A stretch of DNA of 64,000 nt from Zunongwangia endophytica. Its GTDB lineage: Bacteria; Bacteroidota; Bacteroidia; Flavobacteriales; Flavobacteriaceae. This document shows, in pieces, positions 52,295-59,898 of this stretch. The stretch lies in assembly GCF_030409505.1 (NCBI RefSeq), contig NZ_JAUFPZ010000002.1:2673501-2737500 (forward strand), read 5' to 3'. Both the position numbers and the translations under genes were made by a program. The notes beneath the pieces were generated by a model. It was not told where the DNA came from. It saw nothing but the letters and a program-made list of their open reading frames with translations, and did no database searches. Numbering within the stretch: the first letter of the stretch is position 1; every line of letters begins with the position of its first letter.

Positions 52295-53454
52295 TTATTA
52301 TTGTAATGATTGATACAAAAATAACAAAAACAACTACATGGAATATTATTTTTTTTGTAATCCTTATAATTTTGCTGATTTAGAAATGGATAGTCAATAT
52401 AGCCTTGCGCACTGCCACCAAACATCGTTGTGCGGTCCGGATCATTTAATTCGGCATTCAGTTCAAAGCGTTTGGGTAAATCTGGATTGGCCAAGAATAG
52501 GGTTCCGAAAGAAACCATATTGGCGATTCCTTTTTCCAATGCTGCTTCGGCTGAAACCTTATCATAACCCGAATTAGCAATCACTGTATGTTTGATCTGT
52601 TTTCCGAACTGTTCCAGCTCGTCTACATCTGGGTAATGAGCAGGAGAAGGAAAAGAAGGGCTACGTTTCATCAATTCGACATAGGCGAAATCCAGTTTGT
52701 TCAATTCCGCGATCAAATGCGTATAGGTTTTAACCGGTTCATCTAAAATCATATCCCCGTAAGGATGCAAAGGCGAAATTTTAATCCCTACCTTATCACC
52801 GCCAACCGCATCGATCAATTCTTGCATTACTTCAACTACAAAACGAACCTTGTTGGGAATGCTTCCCCCATAGTTATCGGTCCGTTGATTGGAACTTTCG
52901 GCTAAAAACTGACTCGGTAAATAACCGTTAGCAGCGTGTAATTCAACACCATCAAAACCGGCTTCCATCGCATTTTTAGCAGCTTCCCCATAGTCTTTTA
53001 AGGTCTGCTGAATTTCTTCAATGGTGATTTCCTGAGGTGTTTCATAATCCTTCATTCCCTGAGAAGTGAAATGTTGCATTCCGCTGATAGGTATGGCTGA
53101 TGGCGCCAATGGTAATTTTCCGTTTCTTTCAATAGAATGCGCCACACGCCCCGTATGCCAAAGTTGGGCTATAATAACTCCTCCTTTATCGTGCACGGCT
53201 TGTGTTACCTTCTTCCAGGCTTCAACTTGTTCCTTAGTGAAAATACCAGGAGTAAGCGGACTACCGGTAGCTTCTTCACTGATACGTATCGCCTCGCTAA
53301 AAATAAGTCCGGCACTGGCTCGTTGGGTATAATATTCCACAGTCATTTCCCCTACTAAACCGTTACTATCGGCCCTGCTGCGGGTCATAGCGGCCATTCC
53401 CATTTTATTTTTCAAGGTTAAATTTCCTATTTGTGTTTTTTCTAAAAGTTTCAT
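52291..53454 (-). CDS. Old Yellow Enzyme-family alkene reductase (NemA-like)
   Basis: The 387-residue FMN-dependent TIM-barrel enzyme has the OYE text M-A-A-M-T-R-S-R-A, Q-L-W-H-T-G-R-V-A-H, the active-site pattern G-F-D-G-V-E-L-H-A-A-N-G-Y-L, Q-F-L and N-x-R-T-D-x-Y-G-G-S. The flavin-phosphate strand appears as V-S-F-G-T-L-F-L-A-N-P-D-L-P-x-R. It reduces activated C=C bonds such as those of quinones, N-ethylmaleimide or nitro compounds. The last 25 or so residues after D-Y-P-F-L are an odd Cys/Asn-rich tail (N-I-P-C-S-C-F-C-Y-F-C). The tail begins at a run of eight A; one more A would give a stop at once. Confidence 0.92.
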   Translation of the reverse strand: MKLLEKTQIGNLTLKNKMGMAAMTRSRADSNGLVGEMTVEYYTQRASAGLIFSEAIRISEEATGSPLTPGIFTKEQVEAWKKVTQAVHDKGGVIIAQLWHTGRVAHSIERNGKLPLAPSAIPISGMQHFTSQGMKDYETPQEITIEEIQQTLKDYGEAAKNAMEAGFDGVELHAANGYLPSQFLAESSNQRTDNYGGSIPNKVRFVVEVMQELIDAVGGDKVGIKISPLHPYGDMILDEPVKTYTHLIAELNKLDFAYVELMKRSPSFPSPAHYPDVDELEQFGKQIKHTVIANSGYDKVSAEAALEKGIANMVSFGTLFLANPDLPKRFELNAELNDPDRTTMFGGSAQGYIDYPFLNQQNYKDYKKNNIPCSCFCYFCINHYNNK

Positions 53455-53472
53455 AATCTTTAGTTTTTTAAA

Positions 53473-54369
53473 TTATTGCTGATTGTATATTGGAAGATAA
53501 GTGTCCGCTATAAACGCTTCTGCTGTGGTAGGCGAAGTGGTGAAAACATCTCTTTTCTGATAATTAAAGATCCCATCTTTAACAGCTAAAGCCATTCCTA
53601 ACAGATTATCCACAAAATCTTCTGAAAATCCATTTCCCAAGAATATGTGTTTGGCCTGTTCTGCAGGAATTTGCACATAAGGCAAGTCGGGCTGACCTAT
53701 GGCTTTACCAATACTACTGGTAAATTCGGCATAGGTATAATCTCGTGGTCCCATTACCGGGTGCACAGATTTACCTGTAAAATCGAGATTAGATAAATGC
53801 GCTGCTGCTACTTGAGCAACATCTTGCGTGGCTACCATAGGTATAGCATGGTCGCCGACTGCTGCGGTTCCGTTAATTCCTTTAGATTTGACTAGGCCAA
53901 TGGTTCTTAGCCAGTTTTCCATAAAATAAGCTGAGCGAATATGTACGACGTTTACATCTTCTAACTGATTTAATCGTACTTCTTGTTCACCGGTTCCAGC
54001 CATCATTCCATTTCCTTCGTGCATATGAGAACCTAAGCTACTCATATTTACAATATGTTTAATCCCTGATTGTTGAATGGCTTCGATGTAGCTGCTTGTG
54101 ACTTGTCTCTGGTAAGCTCTGGTATTTTCAGCTTTCACATTGTCTGGTAAAATAAGGAATGCGCTATCTACAGTTGCAAAAGTTTTGGTAAGTACGTTTA
54201 CATCATTTACATCACCGACAATGATTTCTGCTCCCAAATTTTTAAAGTCTTTTAATTTTTCGGGATTTCTTGCCAGTAGTTTTACTTTACGTTTTCCTTC
54301 CTCTAAAAGGATTTTAGCGATTTTACTTCCTACTGTTCCGGTGGCTCCCAGAATTACAATTTTTTTCAT
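53473..54369 (-). CDS. NmrA-like NAD(P)-binding protein
   Basis: The start at 54369 places the nucleotide-binding motif G-A-T-G-T-V-G directly at the N-terminus (M-K-K-I-V-I-L-G); 12 upstream codons are open. The 298-residue protein is an atypical SDR of the NmrA/QorB type, with A-F-L-I-L-P, H-I-V-N-M-S-S-L-G and R-S-A-Y-F-M-E-N-W. These act as NAD(P) sensors or quinone reductases. It heads the unit NmrA-OYE-TetR-SDR, 18 bp before OYE. A 21-bp repeat and a -7-like box lie upstream. Confidence 0.87.
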   Translation of the reverse strand: MKKIVILGATGTVGSKIAKILLEEGKRKVKLLARNPEKLKDFKNLGAEIIVGDVNDVNVLTKTFATVDSAFLILPDNVKAENTRAYQRQVTSSYIEAIQQSGIKHIVNMSSLGSHMHEGNGMMAGTGEQEVRLNQLEDVNVVHIRSAYFMENWLRTIGLVKSKGINGTAAVGDHAIPMVATQDVAQVAAAHLSNLDFTGKSVHPVMGPRDYTYAEFTSSIGKAIGQPDLPYVQIPAEQAKHIFLGNGFSEDFVDNLLGMALAVKDGIFNYQKRDVFTTSPTTAEAFIADTYLPIYNQQ

Positions 54370-54432
54370 CTCTTTAATTTTTTTGTTATTATTAATTATG
54401 TGCACTACAAAGGTGCGATTAGGCTTTTTTTA

Positions 54433-54453
54433 AAACTTGTATCAAATCACTGT
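54433..54453 (-). promoter_or_regulatory. 21-bp regulatory repeat, copy 1, upstream of NmrA-like gene
   Basis: The plus strand contains ACTTGTATCAAATCACTGT preceded by AA, identical over 21 bp to 56169-56189. On the minus strand a -7-like CACCTTTG (54408-54415) follows after exactly 17 bp, and the ATG comes 38 bp later. It lies right after the stop of the SRPBCC gene. It is not palindromic, which would suit an AraC-type activator. Confidence 0.6.
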
Positions 54454-54454
54454 T

Positions 54455-55000
54455 CTACTCCTGCTTTTTCCAGGTGGTTCCTTTTTCAAGCTGTCCGCTT
54501 TCGAGATCATTTTTTATAATTTCTAGCGCATCACTGAGTGTAGCACGTAATGGTTTTAGGAGTACCAGTTTTACCACAATTTTTGCCAGAAAATTAGTAG
54601 AGACCGGGCGATAGATCCATCTAATTTTAGTGCGATTATTTCCTAGATCAGTGAACAACCATTCCCCTTCAATTCGTTTAAGTAATGCAGCGAGTACTTT
54701 TGAAGTAAAATGCTCGTTTTTGTAGGAAAAAGAAGTCGGCGCATCAACGGTTAAGAGTGTTTCTTGGGAAGTGGAACCATCTGCAAAGTAAACGGTCCTT
54801 TTTAAGCCTGCTTTGTTCCATCCTTGCTTGATACTCGTATCTATAATGGCAGGAATCATTGCATTGCCCCGAAATATGTGCATTAAATTAATTGGTGGGA
54901 TATAATCGAACGCACGATCTATTTTAGAATTGATGGTGGTTTCTACGATAACTTCAGGATTTGTGTTCCTAATATTGGTACTATTTTCTGTGGTTTTCAT
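54455..55000 (-). CDS. SRPBCC-family (START/polyketide-cyclase-like) protein
   Basis: The 181-residue cytoplasmic protein has the helix-grip fold order: an initial strand with E-T-T-I-N-S-K-I-D-R-A-F-D-Y-I, a central sheet (R-T-V-Y-F-A-D-G-S-T-S-Q-E) and W-L-F-T-D-L-G-N-N-R-T-K-I-R-W-I-Y. A long final helix ends in D-A-L-E-I-I-K-N-D-L. Such proteins bind hydrophobic small molecules. It sits between the MDR gene and the NmrA unit on the same strand, 161 bp after MDR. Ligand and function are unknown. Confidence 0.8.
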   Translation of the reverse strand: MKTTENSTNIRNTNPEVIVETTINSKIDRAFDYIPPINLMHIFRGNAMIPAIIDTSIKQGWNKAGLKRTVYFADGSTSQETLLTVDAPTSFSYKNEHFTSKVLAALLKRIEGEWLFTDLGNNRTKIRWIYRPVSTNFLAKIVVKLVLLKPLRATLSDALEIIKNDLESGQLEKGTTWKKQE

Positions 55001-55161
55001 TTTCTCTATTTTAAGTTGTTATCTATTTTCCCGATCATAGAAAAACCGGTATCATTCAATTCAGTAATGATGAGTCCGGGATATAAAATCTGTATCCCAA
55101 ACCCACCGTGCTGCTTCCAATACTTTAGGGAATTTTCTAGTTTAGGTATCATTAGCGCAGC

Positions 55162-56109
55162 TTATTCGTTAATTTCAACAACTACTTTTCCAATAACCCC
55201 ACCTTTTTCAGCGTACTTATAGGCTTCTTTAAATTGGTTAAATGGAAACACCTTATTGACTTCAATCTGCAAACCTTCATTTACTGCCTTTATCAGTTTT
55301 TCGGTTTGTTTTGTTGAAGGATTTGAAAGGACTACAATATGCTTTTTGGAAGTGAATAGATTATTGAATAGCGAAGCGATAATCTGAATGGGTTGTGGTG
55401 TCACGTTTAAAAATGATCCCCTGTTTTTTAATAGCTTTTTGCCATTTTTATAGCTCATTTTTCCCGATAAATCAATCACTACATCATATTTGGTTTGCTT
55501 TGAAAAAACATTTTCCTTGCTATAATCGATGACTTTATTAGCGCCCCACTTTTTAGCAAAAGCCAATCCTTTAGTGCTGGCTACAGCAGAGATATTCGCA
55601 TTTTTTTGTTGTAGTAACTGAAGTAAAAACATCCCAAAACCTCCGGTAGCCCCGTTAACTAAAATTGAAGATTGTGGAGTGATATTTCCCATTTTTTCTA
55701 AAGCGGATAAGGCTGCAGTACCCACAACCGGAATAGAAGCTGCTTGCGCAAAACTGATCGCTGCTGGTTTCTTCCAAACCAATGAAGCGCTTACGGCAAC
55801 ATATTCGGCTGATGCACCTTCTTTCATTAAATTTTTTACCACCCCAAAAACTTCATCTCCCTTTTTTAGATGGTTGACTCCAGAGCCGACTTCTTCCACA
55901 ATACCGGCAAAATCAGCTCCAGTATGTTTAGGGAATTTGGAACCCGACATTAATTTCATTTCCCCTTTTCTGATTTTCCAATCCATCGAATTGATCGAAA
56001 ACGTCTTTACTTTTATCAGTACCTGATCATTTTTTACGGAAGGTTTGGATTGTTCTACGATGTGTAATACTTCTGAAGTTCCAAATTGGTTGTATGCGAT
56101 TGCTTTCAT
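55162..56109 (-). CDS. MDR-family NADPH:quinone reductase-like protein
   Basis: The 315-residue protein has the GroES-like N-terminal domain (G-A-D-F-A-G-I-V-E-E-V-G-S-G-V) and the nucleotide-binding domain (N-G-A-T-G-G-F-G-M-F-L-L-Q-L). The zinc-binding Cys cluster of alcohol dehydrogenases is absent, so it is of the zinc-free quinone-oxidoreductase type. It reduces quinones or enones with NADPH. A 21-bp repeat with a -7-like box precedes it, the same combination as at the NmrA-like gene. It is divergent from a Crp-family regulator. Confidence 0.9.
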   Translation of the reverse strand: MKAIAYNQFGTSEVLHIVEQSKPSVKNDQVLIKVKTFSINSMDWKIRKGEMKLMSGSKFPKHTGADFAGIVEEVGSGVNHLKKGDEVFGVVKNLMKEGASAEYVAVSASLVWKKPAAISFAQAASIPVVGTAALSALEKMGNITPQSSILVNGATGGFGMFLLQLLQQKNANISAVASTKGLAFAKKWGANKVIDYSKENVFSKQTKYDVVIDLSGKMSYKNGKKLLKNRGSFLNVTPQPIQIIASLFNNLFTSKKHIVVLSNPSTKQTEKLIKAVNEGLQIEVNKVFPFNQFKEAYKYAEKGGVIGKVVVEINE

Positions 56110-56168
56110 AATACTATTTTTTTAATGGTTCATAATGTTATTACAAAGTTGCGTAGAAGAGGTGTCGT

Positions 56169-56189
56169 AAACTTGTATCAAATCACTGT
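56169..56189 (-). promoter_or_regulatory. 21-bp regulatory repeat, copy 2, upstream of MDR gene
   Basis: The 21 bp are identical to those at 54433-54453. The minus-strand -7-like CAACTTTG (56144-56151) is again 17 bp away, and the ATG follows 34 bp after it. The fixed spacing argues for a shared activator of the two promoters. Confidence 0.6.
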
Positions 56190-56240
56190 AATCGTTTTGA
56201 TCATTTTTATTGATCTATCTTTTAGTAGCGAAATACATTT

Positions 56241-56256
56241 TTTACCAAATGGTAAA
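56241..56256 (+). promoter_or_regulatory. Palindrome TTTACCAAATGGTAAA, copy 1, upstream of the Crp gene
   Basis: A 16-bp palindrome with AA at its centre ends 35 bp before the Crp-family ATG at 56292. A -7-like TATCTTTA (56279-56286) is 22 bp downstream. The same 16 bp occur at 56857-56872. If that -7 box is used, transcription would start at or near the ATG. Confidence 0.65.
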
Positions 56257-56291
56257 TTAGTAGCATCGTCACTATTTGTATCTTTATTCGT

Positions 56292-56849
56292 ATGAAAGAG
56301 TTTATAGAGTTTGTCTTACAGTTTGGGGAGCTGAATACCCAGCAGATAAAACTGATAAGTCAGAAAGCAAAAACAATAACACTGGACAAGGATGAATACT
56401 TTGCGGAAGCCGGGAAGGTGCTTCACCAGGTTTGTTTTGTGTTGGATGGGATTCTGAGGATTTGCTATTACAACAATAAAGGGGAAGAAATCACTAAGAT
56501 TTTTGTGGAAGAAAACCATTTGCTCTACGATTTAAAAAATGCACCTTCCACCGAGTATATTCAGGCGGCGACTCCTTGTAAGCTATTGGTTTTTTCGAAT
56601 ACCGACTGGAAAGAAATTACAGATACCATCATCATTTGGGAGTCTATCATTCAAAAAATCACCAATAAAGCACTGGTAGAAAAATTAAAACGGGTAAGCC
56701 CGCTTATTGCTCAGGATGCTACCACACGCTATCTGGAATTTTTGGAAAAATATCCAAGCTTAGCCAATCGCATCCCTTTATCCTACATCGCTTCCTATTT
56801 AGGGATTACCCAGCAATCTTTAAGCAGAATACGAAAAAATATCCGCTAA
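56292..56849 (+). CDS. Crp/Fnr-family transcriptional regulator
   Basis: The 185-residue protein has a cyclic-nucleotide-binding-type barrel (about 1-115; L-D-K-D-E-Y-F-A-E-A-G-K and V-C-F-V-L-D-G-I-L-R) and a short C-terminal winged helix (about 140-185; R-Y-L-E-F-L-E-K-Y-P ... I-A-S-Y-L-G-I-T-Q-Q-S-L-S-R-I-R). The effector is unknown. Identical palindromes flank the gene, one before it and one before the SDR gene that follows, so it very probably controls itself and that SDR. It is divergent from the MDR gene. Confidence 0.92.
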   Translation: MKEFIEFVLQFGELNTQQIKLISQKAKTITLDKDEYFAEAGKVLHQVCFVLDGILRICYYNNKGEEITKIFVEENHLLYDLKNAPSTEYIQAATPCKLLVFSNTDWKEITDTIIIWESIIQKITNKALVEKLKRVSPLIAQDATTRYLEFLEKYPSLANRIPLSYIASYLGITQQSLSRIRKNIR

Positions 56850-56856
56850 ATTGCTT

Positions 56857-56872
56857 TTTACCAAATGGTAAA
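56857..56872 (+). promoter_or_regulatory. Palindrome TTTACCAAATGGTAAA, copy 2, upstream of SDR gene
   Basis: It is identical to 56241-56256. A -7-like GAACTTTG (56894-56901) lies 21 bp downstream, placing the palindrome centre about 40 bp before the expected transcription start. This is where a Crp protein acts as a class II activator. Confidence 0.65.
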
Positions 56873-56926
56873 CAGGTTCATCTTTTTATACGGGAACTTT
56901 GCAGGATAATTTTAAATAATTAAAAA

Positions 56927-57739
56927 ATGAAAAAGACCATTTTTATCACAGGAGCATCTTCAGGATTAGGGAAAGCTAGTGCTAAATTATTTGCTGAAAA
57001 AGGATGGACGGTCATCGCTACGATGCGCCAACCGGAAAAGGAAACCGAACTGACCCAATTCTCAAATGTTCACCTATTGAAATTGGATATTAGCGATGCT
57101 AAAGAAATAGCCGAGATTTCGGCAAAAGCTGAAGAAATAAGTCCGATCGATGTGTTGTTGAATAATGCAGGTTATGGATTAATGGGGCCTTTTGAAGGAA
57201 CCACCGATGACCAACTTGCGCAGCAAATCAACACCAATTTTTTAGGAACAATCTTGGTAACCAAATCCTTCCTCCCCTATTTTAGAGCCAGAAAAAAAGG
57301 TAGCATTCTAAGTGTAACTTCTTCAACCGCTAATATTCCCTATCCGTTTGTTGCGGTGTATGCGGCTACCAAAGCTGCTTTAGAAACCTGGACGGAAGGA
57401 TTGAGCTATGAGCTAAACCACTTTGGTATCGCTATAAAAACAATCGTGCCGGCTTATATGCAAACCAGTTTTGGGAGTAAAGCACAACTGGTTTCCCACC
57501 CCGATTATCAGGAGCTTTTCGCAGATTATATGAAAGCTATGCGTGCGGATGCTTCGGCTAAACGTGATACCCCGGAAAGTATCGCTGAAGTTATTTATAG
57601 CGCTTCTGAAAGCAAAGATGATCAGTTGCATTATACCCCGGGTGAGCTTTCTGCTAAAGAACATCAATGGCTAAGAAAAGACGGTATAGAAGCCATAATG
57701 GATAAAATGAAGCAGCGCTTTTTTGGAAAAAATAGCTAG
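56927..57739 (+). CDS. SDR-family oxidoreductase
   Basis: The 270-residue classical SDR has T-G-A-S-S-G-L-G, N-N-A-G-Y-G and the active-site S-S-T-A ... Y-A-A-T-K. The long C-terminal region (S-F-G-S-K-A and the A-S-A-K-R-D-T-P-E-S-I segment) is like that of ketoreductases acting on larger substrates. It follows the Crp gene by 77 bp and has its own palindromic operator and promoter. A terminator-like hairpin closes the unit. Confidence 0.92.
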   Translation: MKKTIFITGASSGLGKASAKLFAEKGWTVIATMRQPEKETELTQFSNVHLLKLDISDAKEIAEISAKAEEISPIDVLLNNAGYGLMGPFEGTTDDQLAQQINTNFLGTILVTKSFLPYFRARKKGSILSVTSSTANIPYPFVAVYAATKAALETWTEGLSYELNHFGIAIKTIVPAYMQTSFGSKAQLVSHPDYQELFADYMKAMRADASAKRDTPESIAEVIYSASESKDDQLHYTPGELSAKEHQWLRKDGIEAIMDKMKQRFFGKNS

Positions 57740-57774
57740 GTCTTTCATCAGTATCAATACCAACAATTTTTCAC

Positions 57775-57803
57775 CCCCAAAACTGTGATAATTAGTTTTG
57801 GGG
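57775..57803 (+). terminator. Putative terminator after SDR gene
   Basis: CCCCAAAACT (57775-57784) pairs perfectly with AGTTTTGGGG (57794-57803), loop 9. Only a weak T run follows. It lies 35 bp after the SDR stop. Confidence 0.6.
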
Positions 57804-57929
57804 TTGCCTCATTAACTTTTCCATATGATTTAAAATTCAAATTTCCTCCAATCTATAGTTATCATTTTCAGATGTGATTTATACCATACGAAATGAAATA
57901 AGTGATATAATTCAGAAAACACAACCTGC

Positions 57930-57937
57930 TATCTTTG
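57930..57937 (+). promoter_or_regulatory. -7 box (TATCTTTG) in the 380-bp gap before the flavoprotein gene
   Basis: TATCTTTG matches TAnnTTTG exactly. It lies 182 bp before the ATG at 58120, so a long leader would result. I see no gene in the gap 57740-58119 and no riboswitch I can name; the rest is AT-rich sequence. Confidence 0.4.
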
Positions 57938-58119
57938 CTATTAATTGAAAGATTTAAAGAGAACAGGGACTAATAATAGAAATATACAACAACAATATGC
58001 TGTGCTCAGTACCATATTCAGAAATTAATTAACCAAGACTATTGTTTTAAACACAGACAGTATAATGCTTATGCCCCTTTTTTCAGAAGGCATGTTATTC
58101 AATCAAAAATTAAAAATTT

Positions 58120-59004
58120 ATGTACGATGTAATTATTATAGGAGGTAGTTATGCAGGCTTGGCAGCAGCAATGACAATGGGGAGATCAATCCGTAAAACT
58201 TTGGTCATCGACAGCGGTAAACCGTGTAATGCCCAAACACCTTATTCGCATAATTTTATAACGCAAGACGGTGAAAAACCCGGAGCGATAGCTTCTAAAG
58301 CAAAACAACAGGTTTTAGCCTACCCTTCAGTAAACTTCAAAGAAGATTTGGTTAATGAAGTATCGGGACATGATGGAAACTTTAAGGTTAGTACACGCTC
58401 AAATGAACACTATCAGGCCAAGAAAATCATATTCGCAACCGGCGTAAAAGATATAATGCCTGAAATTGAAGGTTTCCAAGCATGTTGGGGAATTGCAGCT
58501 ATTCATTGCCCCTACTGCCACGGCTATGAGGTGAGGGATAAGAAAACCGGAATACTGATCAATGATGAAAATGCTTTGAATTTTGCTAAATTGATCCTGA
58601 ACTGGACAGATGATTTAACCATCTATTCAAACGGAAAAGCGAGGTTTAATTCAGAAGAAATAAAAAATTTGGGGGTACATATTAATGAAAAAGCCATACA
58701 GCATATTGAACATAACAAAGGCTATATGAGTCACCTACAATTCCAGGATGGTTCAAAATCAAAATTAGATGCCCTATATCATAGAACAGCTTATGAGCAG
58801 CATTGCAAGATCCCAGAGCAATTGGGTTGTGAAATAACAGAAACTGGTCATATTAAAGTGAATGAATTTCAGCAAACTTCAATAGAAGGTATTTATGCGG
58901 TTGGTGATTCTTCCAGTCCCCTACGTTCGGTAACATTAGCCAATGCCTCTGGCGCCAAGGCAGCTTTTACGCTTAACCACGAGCTAATTATGGCAAATTA
59001 TTAA
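58120..59004 (+). CDS. Thioredoxin-reductase-like FAD-dependent oxidoreductase
   Basis: The 294-residue protein has an FAD-binding start (I-I-I-G-G-S-Y-A-G-L-A-A-A), a C-P-Y-C-H-G-Y-E-V redox site at about 130 and the final F-A-D-like segment Y-A-V-G-D. The C-x-x-C is inside the central domain, as in thioredoxin reductases and the HI/gliotoxin-type disulfide oxidoreductases. The NADPH-binding G-x-G-x-x-A motif is not obvious (I-L-I-N-D-E-N-A), so it may be an oxidase-type member. An AraC gene follows after 10 bp, so regulator and enzyme share a transcript. Confidence 0.88.
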   Translation: MYDVIIIGGSYAGLAAAMTMGRSIRKTLVIDSGKPCNAQTPYSHNFITQDGEKPGAIASKAKQQVLAYPSVNFKEDLVNEVSGHDGNFKVSTRSNEHYQAKKIIFATGVKDIMPEIEGFQACWGIAAIHCPYCHGYEVRDKKTGILINDENALNFAKLILNWTDDLTIYSNGKARFNSEEIKNLGVHINEKAIQHIEHNKGYMSHLQFQDGSKSKLDALYHRTAYEQHCKIPEQLGCEITETGHIKVNEFQQTSIEGIYAVGDSSSPLRSVTLANASGAKAAFTLNHELIMANY

Positions 59005-59014
59005 TTAATAGTTT

Positions 59015-59851
59015 ATGCAACAATCTAATTATATAAGAATAGCAAGATTACAGGGTGTTGCACTAAATACACTAAATGCTCATATTGTAAATAACAAAGA
59101 TGAGTACAAAATAATTTTTGTTAGACAGGGGAATCTGTCCTTACGTATTGGCGATAAAAAATGGGAGGCATCCTCTAAAACTATACTCTTTTTAGCACCG
59201 GGACAGACTTCTCAAATTACAAAATTTTCTGACGACCTGGACGGCAGCCAATTGATTTTTGATACCGATTATTTTCTGTTATGCTTAAAAAATCAGGTGA
59301 AATTATGTTTCTATCCGTTCTTTCAGTTTAACAGCGTCCCGGTGCTTACATTAAGTAAAAACGAATACCTGAATCTAAGTTCTTTACTGAAACGTATAAG
59401 CTATGAGGTGAATAATAGTGAAAGCATAAACGATAACTTATTATGTCGATTATATTTAAATGTTTTGCTAATTGAAATAGAGCGCGTAAAAAACTCTAAT
59501 GATGACGATAATCACAGTCCACTTTCAAGAAAAGATATGATCACGGCTCGTTTCAAGAAACTATTGGAAAAAAATTTTAAAACTATTCGTAAGGTTTCCG
59601 ATTATGCTGAAAAACTATACATATCACCAACTTATCTGAATGATACCGTAAAAGAAGTTACGGGGAAAAGTGCCAGTGAAACCATACAGGAACGCATCAT
59701 TTTAGAGATTAAGGGAGAACTTATTCAAACGGAAGACACAATTAATCAAATAGCTTATCATTTAGGTTTCAATGACACATCTTATTTCTGTAGGTTTTTT
59801 AAAAAGAATACAGGCGTAAGCCCTCAAATTTATAGGCAATCCAACCATTAA
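59015..59851 (+). CDS. AraC-family transcriptional regulator
   Basis: The 278-residue protein has an N-terminal cupin-like sensor (about 15-130; G-N-L-S-L-R-I-G-D-K-K-W-E) and a C-terminal double HTH (about 180-275; Y-A-E-K-L-Y-I-S-P-T-Y-L-N-D-T-V-K-E-V-T-G and I-A-Y-H-L-G-F-N-D-T-S-Y-F-C-R-F-F-K-K). It probably activates the flavoprotein operon in which it lies. It is convergent with another AraC gene 47 bp away. Confidence 0.93.
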   Translation: MQQSNYIRIARLQGVALNTLNAHIVNNKDEYKIIFVRQGNLSLRIGDKKWEASSKTILFLAPGQTSQITKFSDDLDGSQLIFDTDYFLLCLKNQVKLCFYPFFQFNSVPVLTLSKNEYLNLSSLLKRISYEVNNSESINDNLLCRLYLNVLLIEIERVKNSNDDDNHSPLSRKDMITARFKKLLEKNFKTIRKVSDYAEKLYISPTYLNDTVKEVTGKSASETIQERIILEIKGELIQTEDTINQIAYHLGFNDTSYFCRFFKKNTGVSPQIYRQSNH

Positions 59852-59898
59852 CAGCTTATAATGCGATTCGGTTTTCTTGGATAATTTAAGGAAAGATT

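Noticed and set aside
57740..58119. Riboswitch in the long leader of the flavoprotein gene
   Set aside because: No conserved riboswitch core or strong stem followed by a T run was found.
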